From NCBI GenBank assembly GCA_034436375.1, contig DAOTVS010000229.1, positions 1 to 36,397 of the forward strand: a DNA stretch of 36,397 nt, read 5' to 3'. The DNA is from DAOTVS01 sp034436375 (GTDB lineage Bacteria; Chloroflexota; Anaerolineae; SpSt-313). Below the pieces are notes generated by a model, which ran no database searches, was not told where the DNA came from, and saw only the letters and a program-made list of their open reading frames with translations. Positions 6,923 through 13,449 of the stretch are shown here, piece after piece; within the stretch, counting starts at the first letter, position 1, and every line of letters starts with the position of its first letter. The position numbers were made by a program, and so were the translations under genes.

Positions 6923-8278
6923 TCAGCTTTGAGGCTGGTCCGGGGCTGCGTCACTCGGCTCGTCCTCGGCCGTCGCGGGTGGGTGCCCTTGTTCCTTGGC
7001 CGCGCGCTGCTCTTCCCAGGCCTCGACTTCCATCGCCCCCACCGCTTTGAGGGAGAGCCCGATGCGCCGATTCGCGGGGTCTACCCGCAAAACCCGTGCC
7101 AGGCGAACCTGCCCAGGTGCGACCACCTCCTCGGCCCGCGCCGGGGTAGGCTCAGCCAGCTCGCTGAGGTGAATGAGCCCTTCGACGCCCTTTTCGACCT
7201 CGGCAAAGGCGCCAAAGTCCACCAGCTTGGTGATCGTGACCTCTACCGTCTGCCCCGGCAGGTACTTGTCGGCGACAAGCGTCCATGGATCGGGCTGCAG
7301 ACGCTTGAGGCTCAGGCCGATGCGCCCGCGATCGCTATCGACGCGCAGCACATAGACCTCGACCTCCTGCCCTACGCTCAGGATCTCGCTCGGGTGCTCC
7401 ACGCGGTACCAGGCCATCTCCGATACGTGGATCAGCCCGTCGGCCCCGCCCAGGTCCACAAAAGCGCCAAAACTGGCCAGGCTGGAGATGATGCCCTTCC
7501 GGATGTCGCCATCGTGCAGGCCTTCCAGCAGGTTTCTCTTCTGCTGGTTGCGCCACTGTCGCCGCGCCGCACGGTAGGAGAGGATCAGCCGGTTGCGCCG
7601 CCGATTGACCTCGATCACTTTAAAAGGCAGAGTCTTGCCGATCCAGGGACCCAGTGCCGCAGGTCGGCCCTCGGCCTCGCTCGTTACTCCGATCAGGTGA
7701 GAGGTGGGCACGAACCCGCGCAGCCGTCCAAAGGGCACTAAAAGCCCGCCCCGGTTCTGCCCGATGACCTGAGCTTCAAAGACGGTGCCGTCGCGCTCGG
7801 CCTCTTCAGCGCGCGTCCAATCCTGTTCCAACTCGGCAAGGTGCAGTGAGCCGACCAGGTGGCCCTCACGGTCCTCCGGTTTGACGATATAGACCGAAAC
7901 CTCACTGCCTTCCTTGATGCCCGACACGAAATCGTTGCCGAGCTTTTGATAGTCGCTGGCGGGCACCACGCACTCGCGCTTGGCTCCGATATCGATGATC
8001 ATCTCCGTCGGGTGGATGGAGAGCACAACGCCCTGGCGAACCTCACCCCGCTGAGGCCGCGAGTAGTCATACTCGTCCAGTGGAATCTGGCTCATGGCCG
8101 TCGCTGGCGCCTGAGACTCCGCTGCCATGGTTTCGGAACCTGTTTCGGCGTCTGCTGGAAGCGCCTCTTGGGTGGCTTTGCTCTGATCGGCCAGTGGGGT
8201 CCCTTGTGTGGTAGAGTACTCTACTTCCTGCAGATCCGATGGATTATCACTGTTATCCACAGGCATCTCAGGCACCAT
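6923..8278 (-). CDS. rpsA: ribosomal protein S1-like protein, four S1 domains
   Basis: From the ATG at 8278 (GGAGGAGGG about 6 nt upstream) this is 451 residues: an acidic, low-complexity N-terminus (1-75), then four S1 RNA-binding OB folds at about 77-147, 162-237, 255-327 and 340-412, and an acidic tail. Domains 3 and 4 are the most typical (SSLASFGAFVDLGGADGLIHVSE and TKLVDFGAFAEVEKGVEGLIH). S1 proteins help mRNA bind the ribosome; four domains resemble the shorter S1 of Gram-positive and deep-branching bacteria rather than the six-domain E. coli form. A consensus promoter at 8549-8577 drives it through a leader of about 260 nt. Confidence 0.88.
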   Translation of the reverse strand: MVPEMPVDNSDNPSDLQEVEYSTTQGTPLADQSKATQEALPADAETGSETMAAESQAPATAMSQIPLDEYDYSRPQRGEVRQGVVLSIHPTEMIIDIGAKRECVVPASDYQKLGNDFVSGIKEGSEVSVYIVKPEDREGHLVGSLHLAELEQDWTRAEEAERDGTVFEAQVIGQNRGGLLVPFGRLRGFVPTSHLIGVTSEAEGRPAALGPWIGKTLPFKVIEVNRRRNRLILSYRAARRQWRNQQKRNLLEGLHDGDIRKGIISSLASFGAFVDLGGADGLIHVSEMAWYRVEHPSEILSVGQEVEVYVLRVDSDRGRIGLSLKRLQPDPWTLVADKYLPGQTVEVTITKLVDFGAFAEVEKGVEGLIHLSELAEPTPARAEEVVAPGQVRLARVLRVDPANRRIGLSLKAVGAMEVEAWEEQRAAKEQGHPPATAEDEPSDAAPDQPQS

Positions 8279-8542
8279 AATACCCTCCTCCCAAGCGCAA
8301 AGAAAAGGCTCGACTTTCTCGCCCCGCCGCAGCGGGCGAGCCCACAAAAGGGAATCGAGCCACTCAGTGGCGCCATCGCCAGCGTGCCGGGCCCGGCGCC
8401 TCTGGTGCGCCAGTCCCACTTCTGAGCCAGGGCGCCAGGAAGAACGCCAGCAGGAAAGCAGGGCGGCCCTCTCACTCTGGCAGATCTCACCGACTCAAGG
8501 CGCGCAAAATACGCCAACAGCCGGAGGCGCCGCCAGTTGACT
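8279..8542 (-). promoter_or_regulatory. long 5' leader of the S1 gene with a nested hairpin
   Basis: The predicted start near 8542 leaves an untranslated leader of about 264 nt. Near its end, GGCTCGA (8361-8355 on the minus strand) pairs with TCGAGCC (8313-8307), enclosing an inner GC-rich hairpin (8340-8318), and is followed by TTTTCTTT. This looks like an attenuator or autoregulatory structure just upstream of the ribosome-binding site. Confidence 0.5.
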
Positions 8543-8548
8543 TGATCC

Positions 8549-8577
8549 ATTATACACGCATTGTGGGCTTTTGTCAA
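8549..8577 (-). promoter_or_regulatory. consensus promoter of the S1 gene
   Basis: Minus strand perfect TTGACA (8577-8572), 17-bp spacer, perfect TATAAT (8554-8549). This is the strongest promoter match in the window and suits a ribosomal protein gene. Confidence 0.85.
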
Positions 8578-8671
8578 TGGATTGTGTGAAAATTATGTAC
8601 TAAGAGCGCCATACCGTATTGGGCGCTATTTGTGGTATACTGGCCTTATTTCCTCTGCGCCAAGGAGTTTC

Positions 8672-9406
8672 ATGTTGGAGCCACGCACGTTGATCACTGG
8701 CTTTCTAGCCATCTTTCTGGCTGGTCTGTCCTATGGGCTGACGGGTTTCGGCTTTGCCCTGGTGGCCACACCGCTCCTGGTGCTATTCTTGCCCCCGCGG
8801 CAGGTCATGCCGTTGGTGCTCCTGCTCAGCGTGTTGACTGGCTGCGTGGTGCTTTATGATGCGCGCCGATATGTACAGCCGCGGCGCATCTGGCTGCTGA
8901 CCCTGGCCGGCCTGCTGGGCACCCCCCTGGGCACCTGGCTGTTGGTGGCCTGCCCGCTGCACGTGCTCAAAGGGCTTATCGGCCTCGTGACCATAGGCGC
9001 CGCCGTGGCCCTCTTATTGGGCTTGAGCCACCCTATTGCCGACGAGCGCCTGGCCTGCCCGCCGATCGGCTTTCTGAGCGGGCTGCTCAATGGATCCACG
9101 GGCATGAGCGGGCCGCCGGTGATCCTCTTCTTTGCCAACCAGGGGGTCGATAAGCAGATCTCCCGTGCCAATCTGACGGCCTATTTCATGGCGCTCAATG
9201 CCTTCACCGTTCCCTCCTATCTGTTGGCGGGCCTGATTACGCGCCCGGTGTTGGCGTATACCGGCCTCTTTGTGCCTGCGCTGGCCCTGGGGGTGTTGGC
9301 GGGCATCCGCCTGGTGCCCCACGTGCCCGACCGCCCCTTTCGCCTGCTCACCCTGCTCATCGTCCTGGCTGCGGGCGTACTCTCGCTGGCTTCGGGGCCG
9401 CGGTAG
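8672..9406 (+). CDS. TauE/SafE-family anion exporter/permease
   Basis: A 244-residue polytopic membrane protein with about eight hydrophobic segments. The opening FLAIFLAGLSYGLTGFGFALVATPLL and the second-half signature GFLSGLLNGSTGMSGPPVILFFANQG are the two repeat motifs of the TauE/SafE (DUF81) family, which moves sulfite, sulfonates or other small anions across the cytoplasmic membrane. The ATG at 8672 is preceded by AAGGAG at a good distance; an ORF opening at 8561 overlaps the S1 promoter and is rejected. A TATACT hexamer at 8636-8641 could be the -10 element, with no convincing -35. No sulfur-metabolism gene flanks it, so the substrate is unknown. Confidence 0.88.
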   Translation: MLEPRTLITGFLAIFLAGLSYGLTGFGFALVATPLLVLFLPPRQVMPLVLLLSVLTGCVVLYDARRYVQPRRIWLLTLAGLLGTPLGTWLLVACPLHVLKGLIGLVTIGAAVALLLGLSHPIADERLACPPIGFLSGLLNGSTGMSGPPVILFFANQGVDKQISRANLTAYFMALNAFTVPSYLLAGLITRPVLAYTGLFVPALALGVLAGIRLVPHVPDRPFRLLTLLIVLAAGVLSLASGPR

Positions 9407-9430
9407 GAACCAGTGGCTTCGCCGGGCAAC

Positions 9431-9447
9431 ACGGGCCACCGGCCCGT
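9431..9447. repeat. REP-like small hairpin after the exporter gene
   Basis: ACGGGCC ACC GGCCCGT, a 7-bp perfect stem 24 nt after the TauE stop, followed by CTCTACA. It resembles the short REP-like palindromes scattered between genes in many bacteria; it could also be a weak terminator. Apart from it, I see nothing definite in 9407-9519. Confidence 0.45.
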
Positions 9448-9519
9448 CTCTACAGGGCTGGACCGGGGCAGCGCGGAGCAGGAAAGCCCGTCACCGGCGA
9501 TTGTGGGACACAGCCAAAT

Positions 9520-9548
9520 TTGACAGGCTCCAGAAAGAGTGCTAAAAT
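9520..9548 (+). promoter_or_regulatory. promoter upstream of candidate small RNA and tRNA-Asn
   Basis: Perfect TTGACA (9520-9525), 17-bp spacer and TAAAAT (9543-9548). Transcription would start near 9555. Confidence 0.8.
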
Positions 9549-9554
9549 AGCGCC

Positions 9555-9657
9555 ATTCAAGAGCGGTCCTGTACAGCAGGGCTGCCAGACGCGAAGGCAT
9601 ACGACATTGTTGTGCGTAGCGGCGTGCTTGGGTAAGCGGCGCCGCTTTGTTTTTGTT
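9555..9657 (+). ncRNA. candidate small RNA or tRNA leader with terminator
   Basis: Between the promoter and tRNA-Asn is about 103 nt with no reading frame. It contains a CCTG/CAGG hairpin (9568-9580), an imperfect stem around TACGACA...TGTGCGTA (9599-9618), and then AGCGGCG (9618-9624) pairing with CGCCGCT (9640-9646), followed by TTGTTTTTGTT (9647-9657), a convincing intrinsic terminator. Alternatively, AAGCGGC/GCCGCTT (9634-9647) folds on itself. It may be an independent small RNA with partial read-through into the tRNA, or an attenuated tRNA leader. It lacks the conserved SRP RNA and 6S RNA motifs. Confidence 0.45.
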
Positions 9658-9660
9658 CAC

Positions 9661-9735
9661 TGCGCGATAGCTCAACGGTAGAGTACCCGGCTGTTAACCG
9701 GAGAGTTGCAGGTTCGAATCCTGCTCGCGCAGCCA
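9661..9735 (+). tRNA. tRNA-Asn (GTT), CCA encoded
   Basis: A 75-nt cloverleaf: acceptor TGCGCGA pairs with TCGCGCA, discriminator G and an encoded CCA (9733-9735). The D loop contains GG, the anticodon loop is CTGTTAA with anticodon GTT, and the T arm is GCAGG TTCGAAT CCTGC. The top anticodon-stem pair (C-A) is mismatched. Its 3' end (GCAGCCA) is the outermost part of the inverted repeat at 9729-9809. Confidence 0.95.
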
Positions 9736-9809
9736 CAAAGCAAGAGGGGGTTGGGATAGAAGGCAGGCTACTGTGCTTCTATCCCAACCCCCTCTTGCTT
9801 TGTGGCTGC
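9729..9809. repeat. 34-bp perfect inverted repeat that includes the tRNA 3' end
   Basis: Arms 9729-9762 and 9776-9809 are perfectly complementary over 34 bp with a 13-nt loop. The left arm begins with the last seven bases of tRNA-Asn, so the right arm carries an inverted copy of them. It separates the tRNA from the convergent gene ending at 9815 and probably works as a bidirectional terminator. Confidence 0.85.
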
Positions 9810-9814
9810 ACCAT

Positions 9815-10252
9815 TCAGGCAGCGGGCGCAGGTGCAGGCGCCGGCCTGTCCTCTTTATCTGCTTCCTCACTTTCCTTCTCTTCTGCGAGGGACTCGGGCT
9901 GAGAGACGGCAGCTGCCTCTGGGCGCTTGGGCACGAGTATCTGGCCGGGCTCCAGGCGGGGTGCAGCCAGAGCAAAGCCAGGCAAGGCTGGGCTGTGCTG
10001 TACGGATTGCCCGTTTTCCTCGTCCTGGCCCATCTCGGTCGCTGGCAGGTCAGGGGCGGCAGCCGGGAGGAATTCCGCAGACGGTGCGGCGATGGCCGTG
10101 GCTTGCCGGGCTGCGACATGGGCCGCTTCGCGCTCCGCCGCCCTGGCCGCTGCCACATGGCGGATGGCGCAGAAGAGCGCCGCTATCAGCAGCAAAAGCA
10201 GGCCCGCCCACGCCGCACCCAGAACGATCAGCAAATTGGCCTCGGCCGACAT
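9815..10252 (-). CDS. single-pass membrane protein with Pro/Ala/Glu-rich tail
   Basis: A 145-residue protein of no recognised family. It has one strongly hydrophobic segment near the N-terminus (about 5-30, LLIVLGAAWAGLLLLLIAAL), a basic cap (RHVAAARAAER) on the cytoplasmic side, an Ala-rich helix, and then a low-complexity tail with many Pro, Ala and Glu residues ending EDRPAPAPAPAA. The start is the ATG at 10252, with AGGAGG 8 nt upstream; a longer in-frame opening at 10459 would overlap the divergent gene. Codon use and the good ribosome-binding site make it a likely real gene, but no function can be given. It is divergent from the ResB-like gene. Confidence 0.6.
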   Translation of the reverse strand: MSAEANLLIVLGAAWAGLLLLLIAALFCAIRHVAAARAAEREAAHVAARQATAIAAPSAEFLPAAAPDLPATEMGQDEENGQSVQHSPALPGFALAAPRLEPGQILVPKRPEAAAVSQPESLAEEKESEEADKEDRPAPAPAPAA

Positions 10253-10303
10253 GTTTGTTCCTCCTGTTGCGTAAAGAGCAACAACTATGCCCTCAGTTGC
10301 CAG

Positions 10304-10332
10304 TTGACAACCCGACTCTGCCTGATTAAGAT
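10304..10332 (+). promoter_or_regulatory. promoter of the ResB-like gene
   Basis: TTGACA (10304-10309), 17-bp spacer, TAAGAT (10327-10332). The -35 lies in the palindrome GTTGACAAC, so a minus-strand -35 (TTGTCA) overlaps it, though no good minus-strand -10 follows. Confidence 0.7.
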
Positions 10333-10375
10333 AGCCCCGACCCCGATGAGCAGGCCCTGGGAAGGGGAAGGTACA

Positions 10376-11875
10376 ATGGTCCACGAACACTCTCGCGCCC
10401 CCATTCGGCCGTCGGCAGCGCTTCTGGATGCGCTCTGGCGCCTGAGCGTGGCTCCGCAAGCCTGGGCCGCTCTCTCTCTGGCGGCTGCGGCGCTGATTGG
10501 CCTCGGCCTGGTGTTGCCGCAGGCGCCGTATGACCTGGCGGGCGGCCCCGCCGATTTCACCAGCTGGCTGGCCTCACTCCAGGTCCAACGGGGGAGTTGG
10601 TTAGCCTGGCCCGCCCGGCTGGGGCTGCTTTCGATCTACCGCTCCCCATTGCTGCGATTTCTGGCGGCGGCCCTGGCTTTTGTGTGTTTACTGACCCTGT
10701 TTGATGGCCTGCTGGCCTGGCGCGACACGTTGCGCCGCAGAAGCTGGCTGCTTCTGACCTGCGCCGGGCTGCTTTTCCTGTTGTCAGGCGCCCTGGTGGA
10801 AGAGCGTTGGGGTTGGGAACAGGATCGGCTGCTCCTGGGGAGTGGCAGGCCCATGGCGATGGGGCTCGGGCAGCGCTCGCTCGCCCTGCAACAGCCGGAG
10901 GGCGCTGTATCGGCTGAGGATGTGCCCGTGCTCTGGCGCGAGGGGGCCCTGCAGGGGCAGGCGCGCCTGCGTCGGGGGCAGCCGTTGATCCTCTTTCCGT
11001 TGACGCTGCACCTGCTGGAGGCAGGGCCGGCTGTGCGCCTGCATGTGCAGGGCCCCAATGGGCAGATGATCAGCCTCGATGACCCTGCCGCCGGCGACCG
11101 CCTGCAGTCGGAGATGCTGTTGCGCTTTCAAAAGGTGGGCGAAGAACATATTCTGAGCCTGCCGGCCCGTGACTGGGTGGTGCGCATCACCTATCGAGGC
11201 GCGGACCTGGGTGGCGCCCCCTTTAGCCTGGCTGTGTACCGCCACCTGGGCGATGCGACGCCCCTGGCCCAGGCCCCGCTCACCGGAACGGGCAGCCTGG
11301 CCGCGGAGCAATACCGCTTTGAGTGGCAACTGTTGCCCTATGCCGACTTGCGCGCAGCGCTGCACCCGGGGTTCGTGCTCGGGTTATTGGGCTGGCTCGC
11401 CCTGAGCCTGGGGCTGGGGCTCAGCCTGGTGGGCCAGGGACCAGGCCGGCAACGATCGTGGTGGCTGTGGGCGCCAGCTGCCCTGGTGTTAGGCGCTCTC
11501 ATCTGGGCGGTGGGGGGTGGGGCCTCGCTCAGCGCGCAGCCTCTGGCGGGCGTGAGCGGCTTTTTCCTGGCCTGCGGCGGCGCCTGGCTCTTGCTGGGCG
11601 CTGCCGCGGGCCTGCTGACGCGCCTGACGCGGAACCGTGCAATACAGAGGTGGCCCGGATTGGCCCTGGAGCGCGCGACAGCGCTCAGCGAGCGCTGGCC
11701 AGCTGCCCTGGGCTGGGCGCTGGGCGCCTGGACAGTGGGGGGCGCCCTGGATTTTGTGGCCCATTGGGCCGCCGACGGGACGCTCTGGCACTGGGAGCCC
11801 GGTCAGGCCTGTTGGGCATTCGTGTTTCTGCTGCTGGCAGCCGGCTGGCGTCTGCAGCGGGAGCGAATGGGCTAA
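10376..11875 (+). CDS. ResB-like cytochrome c biogenesis membrane protein
   Basis: A 499-residue membrane protein. The first third has three hydrophobic segments in the ResB pattern: a helix ending LGLVLPQAPY, then LGLLSIYRSPLLRFLAAALAFVCLLTL, then a third helix (SWLLLTCAGLLFLLSGALV). A long extracytoplasmic beta-rich region (about 140-320) is followed by four more hydrophobic segments; classic ResB has only one, so the C-terminal half is unusual. ResB works with the haem exporter ResC/CcsA in system II cytochrome c maturation; no ResC or cytochrome gene is in the window. The ATG at 10376 lies downstream of a clear promoter and a GAAGGGGAAGG site. Its function is inferred from topology and N-terminal motif only. 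Confidence 0.5.
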   Translation: MVHEHSRAPIRPSAALLDALWRLSVAPQAWAALSLAAAALIGLGLVLPQAPYDLAGGPADFTSWLASLQVQRGSWLAWPARLGLLSIYRSPLLRFLAAALAFVCLLTLFDGLLAWRDTLRRRSWLLLTCAGLLFLLSGALVEERWGWEQDRLLLGSGRPMAMGLGQRSLALQQPEGAVSAEDVPVLWREGALQGQARLRRGQPLILFPLTLHLLEAGPAVRLHVQGPNGQMISLDDPAAGDRLQSEMLLRFQKVGEEHILSLPARDWVVRITYRGADLGGAPFSLAVYRHLGDATPLAQAPLTGTGSLAAEQYRFEWQLLPYADLRAALHPGFVLGLLGWLALSLGLGLSLVGQGPGRQRSWWLWAPAALVLGALIWAVGGGASLSAQPLAGVSGFFLACGGAWLLLGAAAGLLTRLTRNRAIQRWPGLALERATALSERWPAALGWALGAWTVGGALDFVAHWAADGTLWHWEPGQACWAFVFLLLAAGWRLQRERMG

Positions 11876-11887
11876 ACATAAAGAGCC

Positions 11888-11916
11888 TTGACAGCCGCTA
11901 CTATCGTGGCTATCAT
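11888..11916 (+). promoter_or_regulatory. promoter of galK
   Basis: Perfect TTGACA (11888-11893), 17-bp spacer, TATCAT (11911-11916), beginning only 12 nt after the ResB-like stop codon. It gives a leader of about 70 nt. Confidence 0.75.
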
Positions 11917-11991
11917 CGGAGCACCCTCTGCGCGCTGAGTGCAGCCCTGCCTGCCCGGCATCAGGGGGCCAAGCAACTGTGGAGGACGGGG

Positions 11992-13152
11992 ATGAAGGAT
12001 CGTCTGGCCGTCGTGCGGACGGCATTCACGGAGCATTACTGGAAGCCGGTGGACCGTGTGGTCAGGGCGCCGGGGCGGGTGAACCTGATCGGCGAGCATA
12101 CCGATTACAATGATGGTTTTGTTTTGCCCATGGCCATTGAGCGCGACGTTTTGGTCGCTTTTGCCCCGCGGGCAGACCGCCAGGTGGTCCTGCACTCGTT
12201 GGACATGGATGAGACGGCGGTTTTTTCCCTGGATGATATCAAAAAGGACACGGAGCACACCTGGAGCAATTATGCCCGTGGCGTGGCGCACGAGCTGCAG
12301 GCTGACGGGCTCATTCTGCGTGGCATCGATGCCCTCATGCAGGGCAATGTGCCGATTGGGGCCGGCCTTTCCTCTTCCGCGGCGTTCGAAGTGGCCATGG
12401 CGCTTGCTTTTCTGTGCGCAGCGGACCTGACGATGGATCGGGTGGAAGTGGCCAGGTTGGCTCAGCGCGCCGAAAACCGCTTTGTGGGCATGCAGTGCGG
12501 CATTATGGACCAGTTCGTCTCGGCCCTGGGCCAGGCCGGGCACGCCCTCTTCATCGATTGTCGCGACTTGAGCTACCGTTCAGTGCCGATGCCGGTGGGG
12601 GTGCGGGTGGTCATCTGCGACACCATGACCCGCCGTGGGCTGGTTGGCTCGGCTTATAACGAGCGGCGCCGGCAATGTGAAGAGGCGGTGCGCATCCTGC
12701 AGACGGTGTTGCCAGATATTCGTGCCCTGCGCGATGTGACCCCGGAGCAGCTGGCGCTCCACGGCGACCTGCTGCCGCCCATTGTGCGGCGCCGCGCCAC
12801 CCATGTCGTGACGGAAAATGCCCGCGTGTTGGACGCTGTGCGTGCCCTCGAGGCCGGCCAGGCCGAGGTTTTCGGTCGCTTGATGGACGCCTCACACGCC
12901 AGCCTGCGCGACGATTACCAAGTCAGCTCCAAAGAGCTGAACCTGATGGTCGAGCTGGCAAGGCAGGCGCCCGGCTGCCTGGGCGCCCGCATGACCGGCG
13001 CCGGTTTTGGCGGCTCCGCCGTGAGCCTGGTGCGCGAGGAGGCCGTGCCCGCGTTTGTCGAGCAGGTCTCGGCGCGCTACGAGGAAAAAACCCGGCTCAA
13101 GCCCGAGCTGACTGTCTCAGCGGCGGCTGCCGGGGCCGGGGTATTGGCATAG
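11992..13152 (+). CDS. galK: galactokinase
   Basis: Phosphorylates galactose to galactose-1-phosphate, the entry step of the Leloir pathway. At 386 residues it has normal family length. All three GHMP-kinase motifs are present: the galactokinase signature GRVNLIGEHTDYNDG at 28-42, the ATP loop PIGAGLSSSAA at 121-131, and motif 3 GARMTGAGFGGSAV at 331-344. The catalytic pair is Arg29 and Asp173 (in MDQF). The start is ATG at 11992, which follows GGAGG; the reading frame is open further upstream into the ResB-like gene but without a site. It is transcribed from its own promoter with a small DUF2007 gene 11 nt downstream. No galT or galE is adjacent. Confidence 0.96.
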   Translation: MKDRLAVVRTAFTEHYWKPVDRVVRAPGRVNLIGEHTDYNDGFVLPMAIERDVLVAFAPRADRQVVLHSLDMDETAVFSLDDIKKDTEHTWSNYARGVAHELQADGLILRGIDALMQGNVPIGAGLSSSAAFEVAMALAFLCAADLTMDRVEVARLAQRAENRFVGMQCGIMDQFVSALGQAGHALFIDCRDLSYRSVPMPVGVRVVICDTMTRRGLVGSAYNERRRQCEEAVRILQTVLPDIRALRDVTPEQLALHGDLLPPIVRRRATHVVTENARVLDAVRALEAGQAEVFGRLMDASHASLRDDYQVSSKELNLMVELARQAPGCLGARMTGAGFGGSAVSLVREEAVPAFVEQVSARYEEKTRLKPELTVSAAAAGAGVLA

Positions 13153-13163
13153 ACTGAGGTATC

Positions 13164-13400
13164 ATGGAATCAGGGTACGACCCCGACGAGCCTGTCGTCG
13201 TCTATGTGGCGCCCAATCACATGGCCGCCGAGGTGGCCAGGGTCAAGCTGGAGAGCAACGGCATCGAGGCCATCCTCTCCTATGAGAGCGTGGGCCGGGT
13301 ATTAGGGCTCACCCTCGATGGCTGGGGCGAGACGCGTGTGCTCGTGCGGGCCACGCAGGCGGAAGAGGCCAGGGCGATTCTGGCCGAAGAGCAGGAATAG
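13164..13400 (+). CDS. DUF2007 small protein
   Basis: A 78-residue protein with one compact alpha/beta domain: PVVVYVAPNHMAAEVARVKLESNGIEA, then a Gly-rich turn, and a closing strand/helix TRVLVRATQAEEARAILAE. This matches DUF2007, a ferredoxin-like fold annotated as a putative signal-transducing protein, often encoded as a short accessory ORF. It starts 11 nt after the galK stop with GAGGT upstream, so the two are co-transcribed. The role is unknown. Confidence 0.8.
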   Translation: MESGYDPDEPVVVYVAPNHMAAEVARVKLESNGIEAILSYESVGRVLGLTLDGWGETRVLVRATQAEEARAILAEEQE

Positions 13401-13441
13401 CAAAAGCGCCCCCGCCACACGCCTGGCGGGGGCGCTTTTGC
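13400..13441. terminator. bidirectional terminator, 17-bp perfect stem
   Basis: GCAAAAGCGCCCCCGCC (13400-13416), loop ACACGCCT, exact complement 13425-13441. A/T runs at the stem base serve as U-tracts for both the galK operon and the convergent substrate-binding protein gene. Confidence 0.85.
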
Positions 13442-13449
13442 GATCTGGC

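Noticed and set aside
9555..9657. SRP (4.5S) RNA identity for the small RNA
   Set aside because: The conserved GGTCAGG...GGAA...AGCAG core is absent.
9729..9809. Integration site (att) of a genomic island at tRNA-Asn
   Set aside because: The tRNA 3' end is duplicated in inverse, not in direct orientation, and there is no integrase or foreign cargo.
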